From positions 1-53,123 of the forward strand of contig CACHLB010000007.1 of the NCBI GenBank assembly GCA_902580505.1: 53,123 nt of DNA, given 5' to 3'. Under the pieces are notes generated by a model, which was not told the origin of the DNA, ran no database searches, and worked only from the letters and a program-made list of their open reading frames with translations. Within the stretch, counting starts at the first letter, position 1; each line of letters begins with the position of its first letter. The DNA is from an uncultured Pelagibacteraceae bacterium. GTDB taxonomy: Bacteria; Pseudomonadota; Alphaproteobacteria; Pelagibacterales; Pelagibacteraceae. This document shows positions 9,222 to 17,698 of this stretch, in pieces. Made by a program: the position numbers and the translations under genes.

Positions 9222-9247
9222 AAATAATAGTTTTGTTATGATATTAG

Positions 9248-10393
9248 ATGCTTCAAAAAATTAAACCTAAAAAATTTAAACTTGGAATTGTTGGAGGAGG
9301 ACCTGGATCTTGGATCGGACATGTTCATAGGATTTCATCTAGATATGATGACAAATACGAAATCGTTGCAGGGGTATTTTCTAGAAGTGTTGATAAATCT
9401 AGGAAATTTGGACAAAGTATAGGCTTAGATAAATCAAGATGTTATTCAAATTACAAGGAGATGTCTGAAAAAGAAGCGAAAAGAAAAGATGGTATTAATG
9501 TTGTAGCAATAATGACTCCACCATCAAGTCATCAAATTATTGCAGAGAATTTTATAAAAAAAAATATACATGTAATTTCAGACAAACCATTTGCTGGAAA
9601 TCTTGAGCAGGGAAAAAAACTATATAAAGCGATTAAAAATAACAAAAAAATTAAATATGCGCTGACTCACAACTATTCATCTTATCCAATGGTAAGAGAA
9701 GCAAAAAATTTAGTGGAAAAAGGAAAAATTGGAAAAGTTGAATATATCAATGTTGAATATATTCAGGATTGGACAGATGGTAATAAAATTTCAAAAAAAA
9801 ATTCAAAAAAGGTTTTTAAATGGAAAGTTGATAAAAAAATTGTTGGTGTATCAGCGGTTCTCAATGAAATAGGATCACACGCATATCATCTAGCAATTTA
9901 TATTACAGGCCTTAAAGGAGAAAAACTGATTGCCGATGTAAGTAAATATTCGAAGGACGTTAATATGGATAATAACGCACAGGTTTTTGTTAATTTTAAT
10001 AATGGTGCTAAAGGAATTGTATGGACATGTGTAACGGCTAAAGGTGGTGTTTATGGTTTAAGAATTAGAGTATATGGGTCTAAAGGAAGTTTAGAATGGG
10101 TTCAAAATGATCCAAATTATCTAAAATTTAATCCAAGCAAAGGAGCAGTAAAGTTTTTAGAAAGAGGACATACAAAGGCAAATTTTTCAAAAAAATTTTC
10201 TAGAGTAAAATTTGGTCACCCTGAAGGATATTTAGATGCTTTTGCGAATATATATAAGGAATTTGCTGAATATTTAAAAACAAATACAAAAAAAAGATTT
10301 TATTTTCCTAACGAAGAAGAGGGTTTGGAGACTGCTAAATTCATTGATGCATGCAAGAAATCATCATTAAAAAAACAATGGGTAAAAATTTAA
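9248..10393 (+). CDS. Gfo/Idh/MocA family oxidoreductase, second paralogue
   Basis: A 381-residue Gfo/Idh/MocA protein with the extended nucleotide motif GIVGGGPGSWIGHVHR (13-28) and the catalytic Lys in SDKPFAG (Lys113, Asp replacing the usual Glu). Family members with GG-x-G-x-x-IG-x-VHR often occur in inositol and scyllo-inositol gene clusters. I infer oxidation of another inositol isomer or of an inosose, feeding the IolG-IolE route. Its end overlaps the iolG start by 16 bases, so the two are translated together. It is distant in sequence from the paralogues at 1542 and 10378, so a recent duplication is unlikely. Confidence 0.85.
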   Translation: MLQKIKPKKFKLGIVGGGPGSWIGHVHRISSRYDDKYEIVAGVFSRSVDKSRKFGQSIGLDKSRCYSNYKEMSEKEAKRKDGINVVAIMTPPSSHQIIAENFIKKNIHVISDKPFAGNLEQGKKLYKAIKNNKKIKYALTHNYSSYPMVREAKNLVEKGKIGKVEYINVEYIQDWTDGNKISKKNSKKVFKWKVDKKIVGVSAVLNEIGSHAYHLAIYITGLKGEKLIADVSKYSKDVNMDNNAQVFVNFNNGAKGIVWTCVTAKGGVYGLRIRVYGSKGSLEWVQNDPNYLKFNPSKGAVKFLERGHTKANFSKKFSRVKFGHPEGYLDAFANIYKEFAEYLKTNTKKRFYFPNEEEGLETAKFIDACKKSSLKKQWVKI

Positions 10394-11391
10394 TTAACGT
10401 AGCATTATTTGGTTTGGGAAGAATAGGACTAATGCATGCAAATAATTTAATAAATAATAAAAATTTTAATCTAAAATATATTTTTGATGTTAATAGAAAA
10501 CTTGCAAAAAAAGTTTCAAAAAATCTAAGTTGTCAAAATATTGAAAGTCCTCAAATAGCATATAAAGATAAAAAAATTGATTGTATTTTTATCTCTTCCA
10601 CTACATCAACTCATCTTAAATTTATATATGAAAGTATAAAAAGTAATAAAACAGTATTTTGTGAAAAACCTTTAGATTTAAATTTAAAAAAAATTCAAAA
10701 TTACGAAAAAAAAATAAATAAATTTAATCATAAAATTCAAATTGGATTTAATAGAAGATACGATCCAGGTCATAATTCTCTAAAAAATAATTTAATAAAA
10801 GGCAAGATAGGAAAGCTAGAGAAAATTATTATTACTAGCAGAGATCCAGCTGCTCCATCTATAAATTATTTAAAAGCCTCAGGTGGTATTTTTAAAGATA
10901 TGATGATCCATGATTTCGATCTAGCAAGATATTATGCGGGTAAAGATGAATTTGTTTCTATATTTGCCACAGGGAGCAATATTTCTAATAAATACTTCAA
11001 TAAACTTAGAGATTTCGAGCTTGCGACGGCAATTTTGAAAACAAAAAATGGTGTTCAATGTATTATTAGTAATTCTAGACATTGTAGTTTTGGTTATGAT
11101 CAAAGAGTAGAGCTTTTTGGAAGCAAAGGAATGATTATTTCTGATAATATCAAAGAAAATGAGATTAGTTTGTATTCTAATAAAAGTACGAATGCACGAT
11201 CAAGCTTTAAACATTTTTTTATAGAAAGATACGATCAGGCATTCAAAGAACAGTTAAATGATCTTGCCAAATTATTCAGATCAAATTTGAGACCTAAAAG
11301 TGGTTTTATTGATGGAAAGATTTCAATACAAATTGCTGAGAGTGCTATCCGGTCATTAAAATCAAAAAAGTTTGAAAAAATAAAATATTAA
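10378..11391 (+). CDS. iolG: Myo-inositol 2-dehydrogenase (IolG)
   Basis: IolG oxidises myo-inositol to 2-keto-myo-inositol with NAD, the first step of inositol catabolism. From the ATG at 10378 the protein has 337 residues, the family length. An earlier in-frame ATG at 10351 would add nine unrelated residues inside the upstream gene. The Rossmann motif is FGLGRIG (11-17), catalytic Lys97 is in FCEKPLD, and the Asp/His pair is D174/H178 in FKDMMIHDFD. GFNRRYDP and TSRDPAAPS are characteristic of IolG. With iolE and iolD in the same island the assignment is firm. Confidence 0.9.
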   Translation: MGKNLINVALFGLGRIGLMHANNLINNKNFNLKYIFDVNRKLAKKVSKNLSCQNIESPQIAYKDKKIDCIFISSTTSTHLKFIYESIKSNKTVFCEKPLDLNLKKIQNYEKKINKFNHKIQIGFNRRYDPGHNSLKNNLIKGKIGKLEKIIITSRDPAAPSINYLKASGGIFKDMMIHDFDLARYYAGKDEFVSIFATGSNISNKYFNKLRDFELATAILKTKNGVQCIISNSRHCSFGYDQRVELFGSKGMIISDNIKENEISLYSNKSTNARSSFKHFFIERYDQAFKEQLNDLAKLFRSNLRPKSGFIDGKISIQIAESAIRSLKSKKFEKIKY

Positions 11392-11402
11392 AAATCAACT
11401 TT

Positions 11403-11418
11403 AGGTTGAATACAACCT
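11403..11418 (+). other. Short hairpin after iolG
   Basis: AGGTTG and CAACCT form a six-base stem closed by the loop AATA just after the iolG stop. The following bases (GCTTCTTT) are only partly T-rich, so a weak terminator is possible but not convincing. It could equally be an operator for a dimeric repressor. Confidence 0.35.
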
Positions 11419-11460
11419 GCTTCTTTACAATCTAAATAAATTTATGTTAGCTTTAATGTT

Positions 11461-11476
11461 TAAAAGTTAACTTTTA
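11461..11476. promoter_or_regulatory. 16-bp perfect palindrome upstream of binding-protein gene
   Basis: TAAAAGTTAACTTTTA is a perfect 16-bp palindrome centred 28-29 bases before the ATG of the transporter binding protein, in a 105-base gap. The position suits an operator for a dimeric regulator of the transport genes. In such AT-rich DNA, chance palindromes of this size are not rare across the whole window, so function is an inference. Confidence 0.4.
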
Positions 11477-11496
11477 TTTAAGAGAGGAAATTAAAA

Positions 11497-12420
11497 ATGA
11501 AAACAATAAAGAACTTTATATTAGCTGTTGCTGCATGGGCAATGATGTCTGTATCAGCATTAGCGACTGATATAATTGTTGTTTCACATGGACAAGCTAA
11601 TGACCCTTTTTGGTCGGTAGCTAAAAATGGAGTTGATGCTGCTTGTAAAGATATGGGAGTATCTTGCAAATACACTGCGCCTGGAACTTTTGACATGGTT
11701 GAAATGGCAAAACTAATTGATAACGCTGTATCACAAAAACCAAAAGGTATTGTAATTACTTTGCCTGATGCAGCTGCATTAGGAAAATCTGTTAAAGCAG
11801 CAATAGCTGCTGGTATACCAGTAGTTTCTATGAACTCTGGTTCGGATGACTATGCGTCATTAGGAATTAGTGCACACGTAGGTCAAACTGAATTTGAAGC
11901 TGGCGTTGGTGGTGGACAAAAAATGAAAGCTGCTGGAGGAAAAAAAGCGTTATGCGTTAACCACGAAGTTGGAAACGTAGCACTTGATAGAAGATGTGCA
12001 GGTTTCAAAAAAGGTTTTGGTGGATCTGTTGATATTCTTGGAACATCAAATGACCCAACTGAAATTCAAAAAGCTGTTGCTGCAAAATTAGGTGGTGGAT
12101 ATGACACTATTCTAACTTTAGGAGCTGGTTTATCTGGTGAAGCAGCACTAAAAGCTTTAGAAGCTGCTGGTAAAGTTGGAAATGTTAAATTAGGAACATT
12201 TGATATGTCACCTAATATGTTAAAAGCTGCTGCTGCAGGTAAAGTAGAGTTTTTAATTGACCAACAACAATATCTACAAGGTTATTTGCCTATAGCTATT
12301 TTTGCTCAGTACATGAGATGGGGAACAATGCCTGCAGGTGTAGTTATGACTGGACCTGGATTTGTTACTCCTGATAATGCTGCTAAAGTAATTAAATGGG
12401 CAGCTCAAGGTTATAGATAA
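11497..12420 (+). CDS. Periplasmic sugar/inositol-binding protein of ABC importer
   Basis: The periplasmic receptor of a ribose/inositol-type ABC importer (RbsB-like, type I fold, 307 aa). A signal peptide covers residues 1-23 with cleavage after SALA. The mature start TDIIVVSHGQANDPFW, the PDAAALGKSV and VVSMNSGSDDYA segments and LGTFDMSPNMLKAA are typical of this family. A good Shine-Dalgarno (GAGAGGA) precedes the ATG. The gene is richer in G+C and Ala codons than its neighbours, as expected for a highly expressed binding protein. A strong hairpin terminator follows it, before the permease gene. Its place after iolG makes myo-inositol the most likely ligand, but a related polyol or sugar is possible. 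Confidence 0.88.
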   Translation: MKTIKNFILAVAAWAMMSVSALATDIIVVSHGQANDPFWSVAKNGVDAACKDMGVSCKYTAPGTFDMVEMAKLIDNAVSQKPKGIVITLPDAAALGKSVKAAIAAGIPVVSMNSGSDDYASLGISAHVGQTEFEAGVGGGQKMKAAGGKKALCVNHEVGNVALDRRCAGFKKGFGGSVDILGTSNDPTEIQKAVAAKLGGGYDTILTLGAGLSGEAALKALEAAGKVGNVKLGTFDMSPNMLKAAAAGKVEFLIDQQQYLQGYLPIAIFAQYMRWGTMPAGVVMTGPGFVTPDNAAKVIKWAAQGYR

Positions 12421-12433
12421 AATCTATATATTT

Positions 12434-12468
12434 AAGGCCTGACTAAATTTAATAGTCAGGCCTTTTTT
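12434..12468 (+). terminator. Strong intrinsic terminator between binding protein and permease
   Basis: AAGGCCTGACTA (12434-12445) pairs perfectly with TAGTCAGGCCTT (12453-12464) across a seven-base loop, giving a 12-bp stem that runs into a T tract (12463-12468). It is the only strong intrinsic terminator I saw in the window. It lies 10 bases before the permease ATG inside the transporter operon. It likely sets a high ratio of binding protein to membrane components through partial termination and 3'-end protection. Confidence 0.88.
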
Positions 12469-12478
12469 CAAAATTTGA

Positions 12479-13606
12479 ATGTCATTAAAATCAAAAAGTA
12501 TTTCATCAAAAAGTAGTCTTAATGAAGACGAACGTCTAAAAAAAATATCACCGCTAAGAGTTTTATTGAATAGGCCTGAGCTAGGTGCATTAGGTGGCTC
12601 GATACTTGTATTTATATTTTTTGGAATAGTTGCTGGCGATACTGGTATGTTTAGCGCCTATGGAATGCTTAATTTCCTCGATGTTTCAGCTAATTTAGGA
12701 ATTATAGCAATAGCAGCAGCGATGTTAATGATTGGTGGTGAATTTGATTTGTCAATTGGATCAATGATTGGTTTTGCTGGAATTTGTATTGCAATTCCTG
12801 CGATTTACTGGGGTTGGCCTTTATGGATGAGTATAGTTTTTGCTTTCGCTATGGCAGTATTGGTTGGATACTTTAATGGCATAATGGTTGTCAAAACTGG
12901 TTTGCCATCTTTTATTGTAACACTTGCAATGCTTTTTATTTTAAGAGGTTTGACATTAGCAATAACAAGATTGATTACTGGTAGAACTCAAGTTCCAGGA
13001 CTAAGAGTATTAATTGAAGATGATCCATTAGCTTGGTTATTTGCTACAGATACTTTTAAATGGTTTTTTACTTGGTTGGGATCATTAAAATTAATTGAAC
13101 TGAGAACTGATGGAACTCCTCTTGCAACTGGAATACCTCCATCAGTTATTTGGTTTATTGCATTAACATTGTTTGCAACATGGATATTGATGAAAACAAG
13201 ATACGGGAATTGGATCTTCGCATCTGGAGGCGATAAGGTTGGAGCAACAAATGTGGGTGTACCTGTTGGAAGGGTAAAAATAAGTCTATTTATTGGTACG
13301 GCAGTCGCTTCTACTATTTTTGCTTGTATTCAAGTATTAGATGCGGGTTCTGCAGATACTATGAGAGGTACTTTAAAAGAACTAGAAGCTATTGCAGCTG
13401 CTGTTGTTGGTGGGTGTCTCTTAACTGGAGGTTATGGATCTGCAATAGGTGCTGCTTTTGGTGCAATTATATTTGGGACTGTATCTATGGGAATATTTTA
13501 TACAGATGTTGACACTGATTGGTTTAAAGTTTTTTTAGGAGCAATGATGTTGATAGCTGTAGTATTTAATAACTATATCAGAAAGAAAGTGACTGAGAGT
13601 AAATAA
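12479..13606 (+). CDS. Sugar/inositol ABC importer permease
   Basis: A 375-residue inner-membrane permease of the RbsC/AraH family, with many hydrophobic segments. Segments such as [16 protein letters not shown] and [25 protein letters not shown] (in part) are family signatures, and the [10 protein letters not shown] region contacts the ATPase. The N-terminal 25 or so residues are polar and Ser/Lys-rich. It starts 10 bases after the upstream terminator without an evident Shine-Dalgarno, so translation may be weak. Its stop overlaps the ATPase start in TAATG. Confidence 0.9.
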   Translation: MSLKSKSISSKSSLNEDERLKKISPLRVLLNRPELGALGGSILVFIFFGIVAGDTGMFSAYGMLNFLDVSANLGIIAIAAAMLMIGGEFDLSIGSMIGFAGICIAIPAIYWGWPLWMSIVFAFAMAVLVGYFNGIMVVKTGLPSFIVTLAMLFILRGLTLAITRLITGRTQVPGLRVLIEDDPLAWLFATDTFKWFFTWLGSLKLIELRTDGTPLATGIPPSVIWFIALTLFATWILMKTRYGNWIFASGGDKVGATNVGVPVGRVKISLFIGTAVASTIFACIQVLDAGSADTMRGTLKELEAIAAAVVGGCLLTGGYGSAIGAAFGAIIFGTVSMGIFYTDVDTDWFKVFLGAMMLIAVVFNNYIRKKVTESK

Positions 13607-14403
13607 TGTCTGACTATCTCGTTCAATTTAATAATATTAGTAAGTTTTTTGGAAAGGTAATAGCGCTTAAAGATGTCACAATGAGATTAAAAAAAGGTGA
13701 GATCATGTGCTTACTTGGAGATAATGGAGCAGGAAAGTCGACTTTAATTAAAACTTTAGCAGGTGTTCATAAGCCTGATGAAGGAGAAATTATATTTGAA
13801 GATAATAAAATTGTTTTTGACTCACCCAAAGATGCTTTAGATATTGGTATAGGAACAGTTTATCAAGATCTAGCATTAGTTCCTTTAATGAGTGTTACTA
13901 GAAATTTTTTTATGGGAAGAGAGCCTCAAAAAGGTATTCCTTTCCTTAAAACTTTTGATGTGGAGAAAGCAAATAAGATAGCAGCGGATAGAATGGGACA
14001 GATAGGTATCGATGTTAGAGATCCATCTCAGGCAGTTGGAACTATGTCCGGTGGTGAAAGACAATGCCTAGCAATATCACGGGCTATATATTTTGGAGCA
14101 AAAGTTTTAGTTTTAGATGAACCAACTTCTGCTTTAGGAGTTCATCAAGCATCAATGGTATTAAAATATATTGTAAAGGCTGCGTCTGAGGGATTGGCTG
14201 TAATTTTAATTACTCATAATGTACATCATGCGTACCCTGTTGGTAATAGTTTCACTGTACTTAACCGAGGAAAAAGCATGGGCACGTTCCAAAAAAAAGA
14301 TATTTCTAGAGAAAAACTTCTTAGTATGATGGCTGGTGGTGAAGAATTAGACAAACTTGAAGTCGAACTTCAAGAAATGGATAGAATTCACAACAAAAAT
14401 TAG
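13606..14403 (+). CDS. Sugar/inositol ABC importer ATP-binding protein
   Basis: A single-domain ABC ATPase (265 aa) energising the importer. Walker A is GDNGAGKST (38-46), the signature is MSGGERQ (146-152), and Walker B is VLVLDEPTS with D170/E171. Bacterial ribose/inositol systems often use a fused two-domain ATPase of about 500 residues (RbsA-like). This one has a single domain, so two copies should assemble per transporter. It is coupled to the permease by a one-base overlap and is the last transport gene. Confidence 0.9.
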   Translation: MSDYLVQFNNISKFFGKVIALKDVTMRLKKGEIMCLLGDNGAGKSTLIKTLAGVHKPDEGEIIFEDNKIVFDSPKDALDIGIGTVYQDLALVPLMSVTRNFFMGREPQKGIPFLKTFDVEKANKIAADRMGQIGIDVRDPSQAVGTMSGGERQCLAISRAIYFGAKVLVLDEPTSALGVHQASMVLKYIVKAASEGLAVILITHNVHHAYPVGNSFTVLNRGKSMGTFQKKDISREKLLSMMAGGEELDKLEVELQEMDRIHNKN

Positions 14404-14426
14404 ATATTACGCCATATATCTTTACC

Positions 14427-15287
14427 ATGACAAAATCATTTCCTTTGCTCTTTATATTATTATGGTCTTCGGCATTCATATCTGGGAAAGAAATTGTTCA
14501 AAATGCTTCTCCATTTGCAGCTTTAGCATTTAGGTTTGGGATTGTAACAATTGGTTTTCTTGTATTTGCTTATCTCAGTAATGATAAAATTTTCGGAAAA
14601 TTAAAAAATATTATTGAAAGTCTTTCAACAGGTATTTTATTTCATGGGATTTATTTAGGTGGATGTTGGTATGCATTTTCAATTGGGATGCCAGCTGCAA
14701 TTGTAGCTTTAATAGTTACACTTCAACCGATTTTAACAAATATTTTATCTGGTCCTATTTTTGGAGAAAAAATATCTTGGAAACAGTGGGTAGGTATCAG
14801 TTTAGGTTTCATTGGTTCTGTCACTGTCTTAGGAATTGATTTTGGAAAAGAAATTCCTCCTTTAGGATTGTTAGCTACAGTCTTAGCTTTATTTGCAATA
14901 ACAGCTGGAACATTGTGGCAAAAAAAATTAAGTGGAAATTTAGCTTTGTCAGTTAACAATGCGTATCAAGCAGTTGGTGGTTGCCTTTTTAATCTATTAT
15001 TAATGTTTATATTTGAAAATGCTTATATAAATTTTACAACTAGTTTTATATTAGGTATGTCTCACCAAATTATATTAGTTTCATTTGGGGCTTTTACTAT
15101 TCTTATGTTTTTAATCAAAAGGGGTACTGTGGGTAAAACTACTACTTTATTTTTTTTAGTACCTCCTACTTCAGCAGTGATGGCATGGATATTTTTAAAT
15201 GAACAATTAACATTTACTGACATAATTGGTTTTTTAATAACAACTGTTGGAGTATTTATAGCTACAAGGGATAAAAAAAATGGATAA
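14427..15287 (+). CDS. EamA/DMT-superfamily transporter
   Basis: A 286-residue inner-membrane protein with about ten hydrophobic segments in two repeated EamA halves, the usual build of drug/metabolite exporters (RhaT/YdcZ-like). The opening FPLLFILLWSSAFISGKEIV is typical of the first EamA helix. It starts 23 bases after the transporter ATPase and overlaps the next gene by eight bases. The two are probably co-expressed, and an exported methylated or sulfur compound is conceivable, but the substrate is unknown. A second DMT gene lies on the far side of the methyltransferase in the opposite direction. Confidence 0.82.
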   Translation: MTKSFPLLFILLWSSAFISGKEIVQNASPFAALAFRFGIVTIGFLVFAYLSNDKIFGKLKNIIESLSTGILFHGIYLGGCWYAFSIGMPAAIVALIVTLQPILTNILSGPIFGEKISWKQWVGISLGFIGSVTVLGIDFGKEIPPLGLLATVLALFAITAGTLWQKKLSGNLALSVNNAYQAVGGCLFNLLLMFIFENAYINFTTSFILGMSHQIILVSFGAFTILMFLIKRGTVGKTTTLFFLVPPTSAVMAWIFLNEQLTFTDIIGFLITTVGVFIATRDKKNG

Positions 15288-16197
15288 CAATTTTTTTAAA
15301 AAAATAAGAATATTAGATGGTGGCATAGGTCAATTATTACTTGAAAAAGGAATGGTATCTATGGGGACCTTATGGTCTGCTAGCGCTTTATTAAATGAAA
15401 AATATCATCAAATGTTAGTTGATACTCATCTATCATATATCAATGCAGGCTCAGATGTTATAGTTACAAACACTTTTAGTTGTAGAAAATTTAGATTAAT
15501 AGAAAATAAAGTTGGTGATGAATTCAAAAAATTAAACGAAATTGCATGTAAACTTGCAATCCAAGCTAAAAATTTATCAAAGAAAAATGTATTAGTAGCT
15601 GGATCAATTCCAAGCCAAAGAGACACTTATATAACTGATGATCGCGATATCAAATTAATAGAGAAAGATATGTTTGAACAAGCTGATATTTTAAGTGAAT
15701 TTACTGATTTTTTATACTTAGATGTTATTAGCAGCACTAATGAAGTTAAAGCCGCTCTTAATATATCTAAAAAATTAAACAAAAAAGTTTTAATTGGAAT
15801 ACATTTAAAAAAAAATGGTGACCTACCCTCAGAAGAAAAAATTGAGCAATTACTTAGAATTATTCAAGATGAAAATACACTTGGTGTAGTTTGTGCATGT
15901 ATTTCTCCAGAAATATCTCTATCCGTATTAGATAAATTTTTAAATTGTGAAGTACCATTTGGATTTAAAATAAATTTGTGGGGGGTTGATGAACCAGGCC
16001 CAATACAGACATTTAATACAGCAAAACCTCATGAAATTGGAGTAAATCCTAATCAATCTTTAGGAAAAAGAGATAATTTTGATGCAAATGAATTTTATAA
16101 TCTATCAAAAAAATTTATAGAAGGTGGGGCAACAATTTTAGGTGGATGTTGTGAGACAAAACCAGAGCATATTAACTCTATATCTTCTCTTAAATAA
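15280..16197 (+). CDS. Homocysteine S-methyltransferase-like protein
   Basis: A 305-residue member of the homocysteine S-methyltransferase family (MmuM/BHMT-type), which moves a methyl group from S-methylmethionine, betaine or a similar donor to homocysteine. The start ILDGGIGQLLLEKG and segment GSDVIVTNTFSCRK are typical. The zinc ligands are the C-terminal pair in GGCCETKPEHI and a Cys in VVCACISPE. The length excludes a full MetH. Its ATG lies inside the DMT gene, leaving no leader for a SAM riboswitch. It overlaps the convergent DMT gene by eight bases. The methyl donor cannot be told from sequence. Confidence 0.82.
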   Translation: MDNNFFKKIRILDGGIGQLLLEKGMVSMGTLWSASALLNEKYHQMLVDTHLSYINAGSDVIVTNTFSCRKFRLIENKVGDEFKKLNEIACKLAIQAKNLSKKNVLVAGSIPSQRDTYITDDRDIKLIEKDMFEQADILSEFTDFLYLDVISSTNEVKAALNISKKLNKKVLIGIHLKKNGDLPSEEKIEQLLRIIQDENTLGVVCACISPEISLSVLDKFLNCEVPFGFKINLWGVDEPGPIQTFNTAKPHEIGVNPNQSLGKRDNFDANEFYNLSKKFIEGGATILGGCCETKPEHINSISSLK

Positions 16198-17077
16198 TAA
16201 TTTTTGTATCTGCCTTTCTAACAAAATAAATTCCCACAACTACAGCCAATAAAGATATTAATACCTTGTAAGTTATTAATTCACTTAAAAATATATAGCC
16301 TAAAATAATTCCAAAGATTGGGATTAGGTATGAGACTTGAGATTGAAAAATTAAACCATTTTTTTTCAAAATTTTAAACCTTAAAAGCCACGCAACTCCT
16401 GTTGGTACTATACCAAGATAAATTACTGACATAGTTGAATTTAATGATGGAGTATTTTCCCAAGGAGTTTCTAATAAACACATCAAAGGAAATAAAATCA
16501 GAGTTGCCCAAATTAATATTGATCCAGTAACGTTTTCATTTTTTTTCTTACTAATTTTAAGTGTTAAAACTCCACCTATTACATAACATGTTGATCCTAC
16601 TAAAATTAATATTGCTGAAAGAAAATTATTTTCATCGATTAAAATATTATCAGAAAATAAATAAATAATTCCTGCAAATCCAATTAATATTCCAACAGTT
16701 TTGGCAAAATTAAATTTTTCGTTTTTTGTATAAAAGTGACCTAATATAGTAGAGCTCAAAGGAGTGGTAGACATCAAAATTGCTGCCAAATTACTTTGCA
16801 CAGATTTTACCCCGTAAGCAATTAAAAAGAATGGTATAACTAAATTGATTAGTCCTATTAACATGAACCAATGCCAATCTTTTGAAAATGCTTCAATTAC
16901 TATTTTTTTATAAAAACATAAAATTAATACTGGTATAGATCCAAAAAATACTCTCAAAAAAGCAATTGTCATTGGACCGAAAGATTCTGTTGCAATTTTT
17001 ATATTAAAAAAAGCAGATGCCCAAATTATTGATAATAATGTTAATAAAATATAATCTGTTAAATTAGCTTGTTTCAT
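16190..17077 (-). CDS. EamA/DMT-superfamily transporter, second
   Basis: A 295-residue membrane protein with about ten hydrophobic helices arranged as two EamA repeats. The first, IIWASAFFNIKIATESFGP, is the classic EamA opening, and the second half holds YLGIVPTGVAWLLRFKIL. It belongs to the same superfamily as the gene at 14427 but the two are clearly divergent. Its start overlaps the upstream ybaK-like gene by four bases (ATGA), so they form a leftward pair. Likely an exporter or importer of small metabolites; substrate unknown. Confidence 0.83.
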   Translation of the reverse strand: MKQANLTDYILLTLLSIIWASAFFNIKIATESFGPMTIAFLRVFFGSIPVLILCFYKKIVIEAFSKDWHWFMLIGLINLVIPFFLIAYGVKSVQSNLAAILMSTTPLSSTILGHFYTKNEKFNFAKTVGILIGFAGIIYLFSDNILIDENNFLSAILILVGSTCYVIGGVLTLKISKKKNENVTGSILIWATLILFPLMCLLETPWENTPSLNSTMSVIYLGIVPTGVAWLLRFKILKKNGLIFQSQVSYLIPIFGIILGYIFLSELITYKVLISLLAVVVGIYFVRKADTKIII

Positions 17078-17553
17078 TCTGTAATATCTTTCACATCACC
17101 TTTTGTAATTTGAATTAATTTTTCATAATTGATCTTAAAAATCGCATTAGGATGACCAGCTGCAGCAAAAATATCTTTAAACCTACTTAAAGAATTATCT
17201 ACAAATATTGGAATATCATTTATATGACCTACGGGAGATACACCTCCAATTGTATATCCTGTTTGAGACTTAACCTCATCAGCAGAAGCCATTCTTACAT
17301 TTTTTTTTTCAGAAATTTTTTTTAATTTATTTAACGAACATCTTTTGTCACCAGAAACTAAACAAAGTAAAAAATCATTTTCTATCTTAATAAGCAGACT
17401 TTTAACAATTGCTCCTACTTCACAATTTAATGAATTTGCTGCATCCAATGCTGTTTTTGCTGAGTTTTCCAATTCAACAACTGATAACTTTTCATCAAAC
17501 TCTTTAAGACACTTCTCGGCTCTTTTAACTGGTTCTTTATTTAATAAAGTCAT
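17074..17553 (-). CDS. YbaK/EbsC-type aminoacyl-tRNA deacylase
   Basis: A 159-residue protein of the YbaK/ProX family, small trans-editing enzymes that hydrolyse mischarged tRNAs such as Cys-tRNA(Pro). Conserved segments are GAIVKSLLIKIEND, FLLCLVSGDKRCSLNKL, TGYTIGGVSPVGH and IFVDNSLSRF, with GYTIGGVSPVGH the family hallmark. I take the ATG at 17553 rather than the TTG two codons upstream. Charged-tRNA specificity differs among subfamilies (YbaK, ProXp-ala, EbsC), and I cannot separate them here. It is the first gene of a leftward pair with a DMT transporter and divergent from glnA. Confidence 0.85.
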   Translation of the reverse strand: MTLLNKEPVKRAEKCLKEFDEKLSVVELENSAKTALDAANSLNCEVGAIVKSLLIKIENDFLLCLVSGDKRCSLNKLKKISEKKNVRMASADEVKSQTGYTIGGVSPVGHINDIPIFVDNSLSRFKDIFAAAGHPNAIFKINYEKLIQITKGDVKDITE

Positions 17554-17698
17554 ATTCAACTTATGATTGATAAAAAAGCACTGAAATTATTGGCATAATT
17601 ATATGTTTAAATTGCATAGGTGATATCCTCATTATATGTATTCTTTATTATAACAATATTGGTAATTAACCCAGATATTTAATTCTACAGGAGATAAT

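Noticed and set aside
15250-15279. SAM-V riboswitch before the homocysteine methyltransferase
   Set aside because: The ATG lies inside the upstream DMT gene, so no non-coding leader exists.
17580-17640. Sigma-54 promoter in front of glnA
   Set aside because: TGGCA and TTGCA occur but are spaced too far apart for a -24/-12 promoter.
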